Below are positions 1 to 11,800 of a stretch of 64,000 nt of DNA, piece after piece (the stretch's first letter is position 1; each line of letters opens with the position of its first letter). This DNA is from Rhynochetos jubatus (lineage: Eukaryota; Chordata; Aves; Eurypygiformes; Rhynochetidae). The position numbers and the translations under genes were made by a program. The stretch spans positions 20,065,001-20,129,000 of the forward strand of contig CM050659.1 of NCBI GenBank assembly GCA_027574665.1. Reading direction: 5' to 3'. Below the pieces are notes generated by a model. The model saw only the letters and a program-made list of their open reading frames with translations. It made no database searches and was not told the DNA's origin.

Positions 1-1749
1 TGGCATCTCCGATTGGTGATGCACGCACACCTGCAAAATTGCCAGCTGTTGCAATGCTTCTGGAGAAAAGGAGTACGAAATATTAACCGGTAAAAGAAAC
101 CGCCTTAAAACACAGATAACTTTTAATATGAACTGCACCATATTATGTAGCTTTCAATTTTAGTGTTATCTCACTCACAAAGCATTCAAAACAACTGCAC
201 AGGTAAGCAGCGAGACCACACAGAGGAAATAATATTGTTAAAGTTCAGTGAAATGTCGTCACTTATGGTATGTGTGAATTTACCTGTGCTCAGAAGAGAA
301 ATGTTGATGAGTGTAAAGAGTTTCATTCATAAAGGTCCGTAACCTTTTGTATTCTCAGTCCTCCCACCAGAATCAACTCCCATCCGTGGCACCAAACACC
401 CCGTTTCCAGGTGATGAGACGGTTTATTTTTCCAAATTCTGAACACGGTATGGAAGTCCCATGGTAGCCAATGTGTCACTTGAGGACTTAATATTCTGAG
501 GTAAGATTTCCCATGGGCTGTATATTTAATTGCAAGGGGTAAAAGGCTGGATCTGCATAACTACCCACATCCTCATAACTACCCAAACATTTGAGCAGGT
601 CTGTGACCGTTCAGTCTTACAGACTGGCCTTTCTCAAAGTGAGTGAGATCTGAACGATGTATGTGTCCTGGAGTATGAAGCTGGAATCTGCACCTGCATC
701 CAAACTTTATTTAATATAACCATCTTCCTCTTTTTTTTTTTTTTCCCCTCTTTTTTCCCACAAGCCACATAGATGGAATATCTTGACTCACACAGAGGCT
801 GTAGAAAATGTATGCTAATCTGTGAACTTTAAACCAAAATTTCTTTGGATTTTCCTTCTGTACTGGTGCTCAGAATCTTACAGCTAATTACACATTTGCT
901 AAATGTAGCTTGTTTTTTCCAACCTCTCATTTCAACTCAAAAAGGAAACATGATAATGGTGGCTCTGCAGATACTCTAGAATAACCAGTGCTTTGCTGAA
1001 TCTCAGCATTACTTTCTTATGTCAATAGCAGGTCTCTGTCTGCAGATAGTATTCCACACAGTTGTTCTGAATATTTTGTTAGATTACACTAAAAATGAAA
1101 GTGACATGAAATAATGAAAATCATATTTAAAGTTAGCTGTGTTTTAATGTGGCATTTTGCCAGTAAAATATTTTTTTTCAAAAACATTGCAACAGCTGCT
1201 GATTTTGAAGCTGCTTTTTCAGTTCTTCTGCAGGGAAGGCATTTATGATAATACTGCTTTATCAGCAAAACTACCAATACAGGCTTTTTACTTTTTATCT
1301 TACTTTATAGTCCTTTATACAAGGCCTTCCTACAGCAGTTCTGCAGTAGCATTAATTTCATAAAGGTCCTGAAGGTCGTTCTTATTTTCAAGCAACAATA
1401 TCTGAGAATTTTAACGATGCTCTTGCATTAGTGTTATAATATTCAGAATCGTTATAAAATTCAACAACGTATGAAAATGTCATCGCTAGGGATGAATGAA
1501 GCAGCTCATCTGAAAATGAAAATCAGCCCAAATCTTTGCAGGTGTTCAAAAAACTTAAGGTAATTTCATTTTGTCTCCCCTACCTCCACTTCTCAGGTAC
1601 TTCTACAAGTTCCGATGCCTGAAATATCATCATAACTGATTTTTCTAGACAAAGGAAGTGCTTAGAGCTAATTATCTAAACTTAAGTGCAGTATTTGGTA
1701 CAGTGCCATGTGGGAAATTATTAGCTAAAGTGAGAGATTAGTACGGAAA
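1..1749. other. Intergenic, no gene seen
   Basis: AT-rich sequence upstream of SH2D1A. It contains a short pyrimidine tract (about 729-760, mostly T) and only small chance reading frames. I see no splice-flanked conserved coding segment on either strand. In mammals the next gene on this side of SH2D1A is STAG2, but nothing here resembles one of its exons. Confidence 0.6.
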
Positions 1750-2665
1750 CTGAAAAGTGACTAAGAAGGTGACTAGAAGATCGGTGCTGCAGGAAGGTAG
1801 TACTGCTTCCCAAGCATCAGTCTTGGGCCTGATATTATTTGACATTTTTATTAATGATGATCCCATAAAAAATAAGCATGTACTAATGGAATTTACCTCT
1901 GGCATAAGGGAGGGAGGTACTGTCACTGCAGAGACGAATAAAATTCTCATTTAGGAAGAACTGAGTGACCTTGAGGACCAGGATAGGATAAATTGGATGA
2001 AATTCAGAAGGATTTGAGTTCAAGTTCATGCATTTGAATCTTGTTAACCAGGTTTTTACTATACTACTATACCTGCATTCTCATAGGTAAGAAAAGAATA
2101 AGGAGGGGAAAGACACAGACCATACAAAGCGTGCTGTTTTCACCGGGGTAATGAAAGGCCGGTAACGGTGTATGAGGCACATGTTAGAAATCATCCAGGA
2201 TAGCGCACGCTATTCACAAATGGTTCACTTCACTTTTGGGAAGCTACTGAAAAAGATGATTAGAGTGACCAGAGGAAGGGAGAGCCTTAAGTGTGACAGG
2301 AGTTTGGCAAAATGAAGGCTGAGGAAGGCTACTATAAATACTGCATGGGCATAAGCTCCAGGAAGAGAAAACATCTATTTAAACTAAAGGACAACATTGG
2401 CACAAGAACAAATGAGTATAAATTGGTCATGAATAAATTTAGGATGGAAACTGGAAGCAGGTTTCCAAACAACAGAATAGTGATGTTCTGCAATTGCTTT
2501 CCAATGAGAACAGTGGAAACAACAACAACAACAAACCTCAAACTACTTTTAAGACGGAGTATAATGAGTTTCTGAAAGGGATTATATGATGTGTTTGGCT
2601 AAGATAGCATGGAAGTAGACTTGATGACCCAAGAGGTCTATGCAGGCCTATCTTTCTAAGCCTGT
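1750..2665 (+). mobile_element. Degenerate CR1/L3-like LINE remnant
   Basis: At about 1815-1860 a decayed frame reads ASVLGLILFDIFIND, close to the QGSVLGPxLFNIFIND block of non-LTR reverse transcriptases. The next 200 bp still follow, with indels, the layout of that RT (a decayed stretch where FADD should be, then a His-Leu stretch near 2030). A second part, about 2290-2560, resembles the 3' portion of old CR1 copies. The end near 2615-2665 (GACTTGATGACC, AAGAGGTC, TTTCTAAG) resembles the usual CR1 3' terminus. Several stops and frameshifts make it inactive. The family assignment (CR1 versus L3) is by pattern memory only, and the middle (about 2060-2290) is weakly supported. Confidence 0.55.
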
Positions 2666-5547
2666 TTTTCGTGACCAAATATGTCAGAGCACTTTTAAAT
2701 GCTTCCTTTCCTTCATGTATTTTTTAGATAAATTTTTTATAGTATACTGCTGGGACTGCTAGCTGGATGGATTTAGTGAAGGCACAAAACTTGTGTCCAG
2801 AATATGCTGAACACTCTCCAAGAAAACAAGAGAAGCGTCCAGCATCCTACAGGGCAAGGCTTGGGGTGTTTAAAGAAATCTCTGTTTTCAGTGGAAGGCA
2901 ATGGGGACTGAGTCCAAACAAGAGCAGCACCCCTTTGAGGCTTGCTTCTCTGTTGTTTTTCCCACTCTTGCGAGCCTGTTGCTCTATTTTGTAGTTTGCA
3001 TTCTCAGCCCCACTGCTTATGAAATAGGATGGCAAACAACACTTTAGATGCCTGAGATTAAATGGATAAAAAATGGAGCATCCAGTGTGAGTCTGACTGG
3101 GTGCCAACAGTGCAAAGCTGCAGTGAAGATGGCTTGTCTGGGAGAAGGGAGGATTTCTCCAGCCTCGGTTGTGTGGTACAGAGCTGTGCTAGCAGTGTTA
3201 TGGTTTCTCTCTTCTCAGCCCAGGAAGCACCTATGTCCTTTGGTTTGGTTTATTCTGCTTGGTGCCTTAATACTTGCTTAGTGTCCCGTGTTCCAAAATC
3301 CAACATTTCCATAACTTCTTTAAAGCTCTGTGTCCCCTAGTTGATGTGGTTGTAAAAGGATTTGTGTGGCAGCCAGGGCTTTGGGGTTTAGTAGCTGGAG
3401 TTTTATGAGTTTCTTACCCACACAAGGAAATTTGCGTGTTTACAGCTCTTTTACAGCAATAGATACTGCTTAATCAAAGTGCTGGGAGCATGCAGGCTGG
3501 CCTGGTAATGTGTTGACTCCCTGATTAAGAGAGTATCTCAGTCAGAAGTTTTGTGATTTTCTTTTTCTTTTTGTGTTGCTTTTGAACACAATGAGAATGA
3601 GATCTACAGAGTTGGACAATTCTGTTTGGTTTACCTCTCCAACTATAACTACACATACACCTCTAAAATCAGCTGTTAATATTGAGAATAGCTTAAGAAA
3701 TGGGACAGTTAGATGAAATCCCCAGGGGTACAGATAGTTTGGAAAAGCAGAAAAAATAGGCACCAGCTTTATGAGGGAACAGTGCTTTGCTTACACCTTG
3801 TCACCACCCACATTTATCATATTTGCAGTAGGCTGCACCTCTGCTTTTTTTGTGCAAATACTTTAACAACTGGTTTAACAACATGAGCAAGATAGCTGAG
3901 TCCCCAGGTTCGTGTAAACGGGGTAATGAACACCTGTGTAACACGATAGAAAACCTATAAACACGGTGGTGGAAGTTTTCGGTCCCTCTTCAGCTGAGGT
4001 TTTTGGCCACCTTCTCAGTCCCTCAGGTGCCAGACAGGGGGGGCAGTCACTTGCTGGGTTCTCCCTGTGGGGCAAGAGGCTCACAGTTCCTCCGAAAGCT
4101 GCAGGTTTGATGTCAGTGACTTTGGTGGGGTGTCCCGTGTGTGAGTTATTCTGTGACTGGCTGGTCAGAAATGCCCATCCTTCAAAAGGAAAAGCTAAAG
4201 CTGGTTCAAAAGAAGTATTTTCAAGGAAAAAATATATTAAAGGTCAGCACTGAAAGACACACTGTGAAACAACCAAGAGGAAACATTTTGATTGATTGAA
4301 ACTTAAAAGGAGGAACCCTTATTTTCGGTGTTTTTTTAATTTTAATTTTTGTTCCTGAAATATGTGTCTCTAGAGAGCTAATTTTTCACCCATCCTTAAC
4401 TTCGACTGGGACATTGCGTTCTGTGAACACCGGGATGAGATGCTTCAAACCCCATACGAATCAATCGTTAGCATGACCTGTACTTACCGTGTTATTTTAG
4501 CGAGTTGTTACGCAGACGCCCAGGTGTGAGAACAGGGCTCATCAGGGGAGCGCAGGGGCTGGGCCCGTGGCCATGGTTGCATGGTTGCGGTGCTGCTCAG
4601 CACCAGGAAACACGCTTGGTTTTTCCATGGGTGGAAATATCTACGGGGGTATAAAAGCACATTTTTCCACTTGTTTGCAAACAGAGCCATTTGCAAGTAT
4701 GTGTGTATGGGAGCTTTCAAGTGACGAGCGTGCTGAGGAAATGTCTGTGACCACAGCAGGTGAGAGAAATGGCTTTTTCAGACATGTCTCTGGATTTTGG
4801 CTGCCCGCTCACACACCACATAAAGGTGGCAGCAGCACTGATGGCTTCAGGAAGGATGTAAGGGGCCTCCTTGCCTGCGCTGAGGTTGTTGCCTGCCTCC
4901 AAGCAGAAATAATGAGCAACCCTGACATTAACAGTGATTAAACATCACCAAAACCTAAAGAAATAGCCACTCATGAGGTAAATCTGCCAGGGCCTCGTGT
5001 CTATGGGTGCTGGACCAGATGCTATGGAGCAGGCGTCTTGCTTGATGCCCATGGCCTGAGGTGAGTGGCTGGGCAGGGTGGGGACAGTGAGGCCAGCTTG
5101 CTTCCTCTGGTGTCTCATCACTGGAGATTTAAAAAAAAAAAAAAAAGGTTAAAAAATAATCCCTGCTTTGCAGAGGGTCTTTGGAGTCCTGCTTTGCTCT
5201 TCTTTGTCCCCCCTTGGGTTAATGCCAGAGGAGACAAGCACTCCATGGTGGTGTCTCTCAGTGGTGCCACGGTCCTGGCCTCCCCACCCCAACCCACGGA
5301 GGCCATGGGTCTGCGGCCATCATACACTTCATCATATCACGTCCCTGCGAAGCAGGGAACCGCATGGGCAGGAGCAGGCTGTGAAATGACACCTCTGTGC
5401 CTGAGCTGCAATGCTGTGAGGATGTTACAGCCTGCCAAAAAGGAAGACAAAAAGGGGCAAAGGAAAAAAAACCCACAAAAAGGTTGTGCTCGTTCCTCAC
5501 TCTTCCCTCAACGCTGTCTCGCCTGTGCAGAGGCTTCAGTGGTGTGA
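2666..5547. other. Intergenic region upstream of SH2D1A
   Basis: No exon recognised. GC content rises from about 4.5 kb towards the SH2D1A start. There is an A-run near 5131-5146. The 5' UTR and promoter of SH2D1A must lie in the last part, but no convincing TATA box sits close to the start codon, so I do not place a transcription start. Several overlapping open frames on both strands between 5065 and 5955 have no recognisable domain and look like chance. Confidence 0.5.
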
Positions 5548-5581
5548 ACACATCCTGTTTACATCTGTCACGGAGACGGAG

Positions 5582-5605
5582 ATGTTGAGGGGAGCACACG
5601 GCTGA
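5582..5605 (+). other. Possible 7-codon uORF ahead of SH2D1A
   Basis: An ATG at 5582 opens a 7-codon frame ending in TGA at 5603-5605, out of frame with the SH2D1A ATG and 63 nt upstream of it. It matters only if the mRNA starts upstream of 5582, which the sequence does not show. Confidence 0.25.
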
Positions 5606-5667
5606 GGAGCAGTCGGTGTCAGTGCTGTGCACAGGGAGAGCTGCTCACGGTGGGAGACGACCTCAAC

Positions 5668-5804
5668 ATGGACGCGCTGCCCATCTACCACGGGGGCATC
5701 ACCCGCGAGGCTGGGGAGAAGCTGCTCTTGGCGGCGGGCACCGATGGCAGCTACCTGCTGCGGGACAGCGAGACCATCCCGGGAGTCTACTGTCTCTGCG
5801 TGCT
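5668..5804 (+). CDS. SH2D1A: SH2D1A coding exon 1
   Basis: Encodes residues 1-45 and two bases of Leu46: the N-terminal strand (IYHGGI), the Arg13-containing first helix and the GSYLLRDSE pocket. Donor GTGAGT begins at 5805. The coding length of 137 nt equals the human exon as I recall it. Base composition is clearly GC-richer than the flanks, with scattered CpG. Confidence 0.96.
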
Positions 5805-8800
5805 GTGAGTGCACCAGTTCCGTGCAGCCACCATTGCCTCTCCGGGACGTGGGGCAGCCGAGACTGGCGGGGCTGGGAGTGGGGTGCCGGGAAGGGTTGG
5901 TCAGGTGGTAGTTGATTTCCAACGTTCGCATCCACAGGATGGGATGTTCCCACATAACAGTGGCAAAACATGTCCTAGTTTTTTGATTTGCGGACGTGTG
6001 TGAGACTTTGGCTCCTTCACCTTGACTTCAGGCAGAGGGCTGCAGGAGGGATGTGCGTCCTTTGCAGAGCAAAGAGGAGCAGGTTTTGTCTTGCAGAGCC
6101 CACGCTTCCTACAAGCATAAAATATAAAGAGAAAGCAGGTCTGAAGCACCTAGGAAGGACGAGCAAGGTGCCATGGAGAAGAGCCAGGCAACTTGGCTTG
6201 GGATGGTGTGCACTGCCTCTGTGCTCTTGCTTTCTTCCTGCTGTTTTCCGCTTCTCTGGTGCGCTTATGGGTGTGCTTAGCAACATCCCCAGTGTCCCCT
6301 GCCATTGGGAAGGGTAGCATGGATCGCTGTCATCCGGAATGTGCCTTCAGGGCACTGTGTGTCAGGCTGTGTGTTCCAGGAGCCATTGGGTGTGGAGTAA
6401 ACTGCCTGTAAAGTACATGAAATACTGATGAGTAACAAACTAAGTGCTAAAGTTTCATCAAATAGGGTGAAAGGGGAAAGACTTGATGGGATAGTCTGTC
6501 AGAGAGAGGGTAGAGGGGTTTTCCTGAGAGACCTGAGGGACAGTATAGTCATGGGACCTCATTGTAATGAGGCAATTTAATTACCCTACTTTTGGCAAAA
6601 GCAGAAGTCTTGGAAGGAAGTCTTGAGAGATAACGCTGTACAATGAAGTACCATTGCACCGAATCACAAAGATGTGTCTACCAAGGCTAAACAGACACTT
6701 GCACTTTACTTCAGTAGGAGAAGGAATCCAAGAAAAAACTGTTTTAGGTGCTACCTGGCAAAAATAACAGAAGAGGAAGGAGAGTCCTGGGTCAGGTCCC
6801 CAAGTGTCTTGAATACGTTTCCAACAGTATGTAACAAAGCCCTGGGTGAGCATTAATCTTCCCCTGTTGTAGACGAGTGAATGGAGGCATGCAAGAAGGC
6901 TATAGGCAATCCAGAAATACACAACCTTCTTTTCAGGAAAGATCTTTGTGGCAGAAGCTCTATTCTTCCTTCTCTCATGAAATCAGAAGTTGAATCAAGA
7001 TAGGTGCTACTGCTAACAAATTCCTTAACAGCTAGCTGAAAAATGGGAAATAAGAAGCATCTTGAGTTAAATGAAAATGGAATAGACATAGCAAGAGGAG
7101 AGGAGTGCTATGATTCCTGTGATGGGAATAGGCAATAAAAGCAGAATCTTCTTTAAATAACCATCAGATAAAATGGAGATATATCTCCTTAACACTCAGA
7201 AGTCATTCAGTGCAGGCGAAACACTGATATTAGAGAAAGGGTCAGGCAGAATGTTACAATGCTGAATAAAATAGAGATTCCTAAAATTAGTCCACCATTA
7301 CTCTAAATCAGTGTGTAGGTGGGTAACCAAGTCTTTCATCTGCACAAAATCAGTTGGGATTTTTTGCTATATTAGTGGCAATTTACACCCTTCAGAAGAA
7401 ATTTCATGAATGAAATAAAATATATAAAATTAAAATAGGAAGAACAGAAAAGATTGCTAACTGTGAAGCTCTGCAGTCTTTGGAGGAAAAGAAAAAAGAC
7501 TTCAGTAAGAAACAGAACCCTACCTAATTGTTTCTGGAAATTCTGGGCCATTCGTGTCGTCATGTTACGTTGCATTCCAACATACAGATGATAAGCAAAG
7601 GGGTAAAAGCAAAAAATATTACTGGTGAATGTTATACGGGCTTCTCATAGAATATGGATCCTTAACGAATGTTTTATAAGTGAAATTTTCAATAGCATCT
7701 TGGATAAATCCAGATAAAAAATTAAATGAAAAATGTTATGCTGTGTATGATCTGGTATAGAGAGAAATGTGGCTGAAAAATGCTAGAGCTAAGCCTTGGT
7801 TCCAACACTTCTAAATATTTCAGTTCAGAGCATTATGTAAGAAATAGCAAATACAGTAAACTACTTCTTATCACACAATAATTTTGGAGACAGTTGTCAT
7901 AAAGGTACCACGAAATAGTCTCACACTGAAGATAGCAATGACAAGTTAAAGAAATGTGAGCCAAAAACTGGAGAAGAGTTTTAACAGGCAAAAGTTTACC
8001 AAAGCAGAGCCCATTAGTGGAGAGATTGCAGGAGCAATCTCCTGGAGCAAAAGTTGCATTTTGGTTCAGAATCTATGCTGGTCACTGTAGGAATACCTAG
8101 ATATATCAAGATTAGGCAAAACATGTATTTGCTGCTAGTACTGAAGTGATCTTTAAAAGATGAGGACCAAAGCTGGTCAGCCGTTAGATATGTCGCGATA
8201 ACTACCAGAGCTAGACCAAAAAATTTTACATTTTTCCTATGAAAATTTCTAACAGAAGTGGAACTGTTCCATACTGCCTGTGATGTTTCTCTTGCCCTTG
8301 GAAAAGAAAAAGAGAAAAATAGTCCAGTTTTCCAAAATCAAAACTTGGGCTGTCTTGTCTCCCCTCTCCCTGCGCTTCTCTGGAGAAGTAAAATAAAGCA
8401 AACCTAAGCCATTCCGTCTCCCCAGACCCAAGCTTTCTTGGGGTTCTTTTTTTTTTTTTAACTTGTGGGAAGAAGGGAGCTGTCAAAATGAAAAGGCACA
8501 GCTCAGATGAAGACAAAAGAAACATTTATCAAAAATGTCATTAACCAAATATTTGGATGAGAATACTGTCACCAGCTTGTGCTCACATAGGTGGCCGCTC
8601 TACACTTTCAGCTCCAGGTACAGTAATTGGCAAGTCCTGCTTAGGCTCAAATAATGCCTCCTTTTTCCAAGAAACAGCCTAAGTTTGTAATACCACCCCC
8701 CCTGCCCCCCCTGGCACCCCCGAAAAGCCCTAACATTTGACTAGTCTTTGAGCCTCCTAAGGCACGTAAGAAGGGCAAGTGTGTTCACGGTCAAGCTCAT

Positions 8801-11800
8801 TCGCCTTTTGCTTTTCCAATTAAAAAGTGGAGCCCTGACCTTTAAAAAGGAGACGAGTCAAAGACTTCATGAATCCCTTGCGTCTGACACTGATTTTACA
8901 GGGCAAGCATAAAAGAGACAGGTAGTAGCATAAAATCTGACCTACAGAGACGAGTAACTGCAGCAGGCAGGCCCCTGTCGTTGGAGCGTTTGGCTAGAAA
9001 ACTCTGCTTTCTCTCTTTGTTTCTCCTGAAGTGTTGCTTTATCTTCCTTGAATGCTGCTTTCCGCTCTCCCAAGTCGTGGTGTGCACATGGCATGCCTGC
9101 AAGCCTTCAAAGAGAGAATGGTTGGGTTTTTTTTTGGTGTGGCAAAGCACAAAGAACCCACTTTCGTAAATATTTTAAGACCGCAATTAAACTATGAATG
9201 GAAGAGTAGAAAGGGTTTGGTTTGCTATAATGTCCCCTGGGGTTCTTGCAGCTTTTTGGAAAAATTTTTTAATACCAGATGCTTCCAAGATTTTTGCTGT
9301 ATGAATACCATTATTAAATTGATAATATATACTCCGAGGATGCTGTTCATCAAGTTTTGAATATGTCAACAGAGTAGCAATCTTTTCCTGGAATATTTTT
9401 CGAGTTGCATTGAAAAGCAAGACCTTTGCTGTTCCTGAAAGCTGGGCTAGAAGAAATGCGTATGCTTTAAAAAATGTACACGTTTTACCTGTAAACATGT
9501 TAGACACCTCATGCAGTACTCCAAGGTTTTAGTATCAAAACCTGATTGTTCCAGGGAGCTTTCTTTACTGGTCTGGTTTCCTCTTTGCTCAATACCCCAT
9601 TTGACGTTTTTAGCAGCCTCAGAAATCCTCTGTGCACACCGCTCCCTAATGAAGTCAGTGGGGGACACAGGACACAATAACGGTGGCTAGTTTGAGAAGC
9701 AGCCTCTTAAACTGCGCCTGAAAAATGCATAAATAAAATGCCTGAGAGTGCCAAAAGCACCGCTTTCCTCTGGAGATATATGAGCACACATGCAGAAACA
9801 AGCAGCTCGTGCCTGAATTGGCAAAGATAAAGCATTTGTAGTTTGGGTCTTAAAATTCATATACTTGCGAGTACTTGGAATGTTAGTAGTTGTTTCAGAC
9901 CTTTAAGTAAGCTGAACATGACATACTTGTCAAACTGTATGTTCGGATTATTTGTTTGAAACCAGCCATTCATGTGCTGTGCTGCATTCAATTTGGGAGA
10001 ATAATCAAAAGCTGGAATAGAAAGCTGTTTAGAGCTCTTGAAGCAACGGTAATGGGAACAGGGATAGGCTGCAGTCCTATCAGATTTTACGTGTGCTATT
10101 TTTTTCTGTCACCATAACCACAGTGCACAAGTTCAGGCAACGTGCCGAAACTTTCTGATGCGGCAGATGTATCGGCTGTACAGCGTGAAGGTGTGATACA
10201 GGATCACGAGCCAGCTGCAGCTTAGCATTTCTTTTGTTTCCTGTGTAATATTTTTGATAGAAATGGCAGAATAATTGCATTGATTATAACACCGCACGTA
10301 ATAATCATCATCATTTAAAATGTAATTTGGAACAAAAGCTTCTCTCTGAGGAGGAGCCCCTCAATCCAGTGTTGCTGTTGTAAATATCACGCACTATTTT
10401 CAGCTTTGAAAAAAGTCTTCTACAGCACGACGGTAAATTCTACTGAGGTGAGTATTTCAGCTCCCTGCTAATCAGAGCGAGCTGCGTCTGTGCTGAGAAT
10501 AGCTTAGCTAGTGGCCTTCAGATATTCCAATGGCTTTTCTTGGGAAGATTTTAGAAAGCAGACAGCCTGAACGGTGGGTAACTGCTACGCTAACGAATCT
10601 GTAAACGGCAGAATGGGTACAATCGTTAGCTAACAGCACCTAGATGACCTCTACCCTGGTTCTGTAGGCTTGAGTTTTGAGGATTTAGTTGAAGCAGTGA
10701 TTTCAGGTTCAGGGATCCTATGGTTAGACCGTGCCCACCTCGCTCTGAGAGAAATGGGAAGTCTGAAAATGAGCCACACTGAATCACTCCCAAACAGAGA
10801 AATGTTTCATAGAAATATGAAACAGTAACATTTCAGGGCTATTGACCGTGTTTTATCTATTGCAGTTCTTGTGAGTTTTGCCTAAAGTGACAAAAGATAT
10901 TTCACCAGGTAACCTTATTTTATGAGGGTTTTTGCCTTTGTGAGTTGCTGTTCTGGACGACATAGTAATTCGTGAAGCTCAGTTATCAGGCCACCATAAA
11001 GTAATTTCCTTCTATTTAGCATCTCAGATTTGAATAAATTCTCATTTTATTTCCAAATTTGAACAAATTCCACTTTGAGGCATTGCTTTTGGCTGGGATC
11101 ACTTTGTACCAGACCGACACAAACCCTGCTGAGAAAGGCTACACACTTACTCTTTAGGCAAATCAGTGGCATTTCTACTGATGGTTAGGAGTGTTCGAGT
11201 GGTGAAGATACTGGCAATCTACAGAAATCTGTGCATAAATTCAGAGACATTTCACAAGGTCTGACTTGCTTTTTCAATCTTCTGCTAATTTCAGAAGAGA
11301 AAAATCAAGATATGCATTTGCTTTATAATGCTGTGGCATTATGGCAAGCTAATACTAGTTACTGATTCAAGTATCATGGGTAGATTTTTGCCACAAGAAG
11401 TGTTGGTAGGGGAATCGATGACAGAAGTGTAAACTCAAGTGGGTGTGTATAGAGTGCTGCTGTGAGTTAAGCTGCGGTAACCCTGTTGGGCTTTTCAGGT
11501 GGTGTAAACACTGATTTAAACTATTTTGTTCACTCTTGCTGACACAGAGCTTGTATCTTGCACATCATCTCAATGTGAATGCTATTTCTTCAGCTTGGGT
11601 TAGCTGATGGGTGGTAATTGCTAAGTTGCTGTACCTTGATTGTATGTCTGAGACCTAAATAAGGCAGGAACCAGGCTGCTTGTCAACCAGAAAATGCAAA
11701 TTCCAGGACGGAGTGAGGAGCTGTAAGCTTAAACAGGATTTTCATCTACATTAAATAACAAGAATTTTTGGCCTTCCCCTGGTTAATAAACCAAGCAGAA

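Noticed and set aside
5065-5955. Several 90-160 codon frames around SH2D1A exon 1
   Set aside because: They overlap each other on both strands in a GC-rich promoter/exon region and carry no domain. Two are out-of-frame readings of exon 1.
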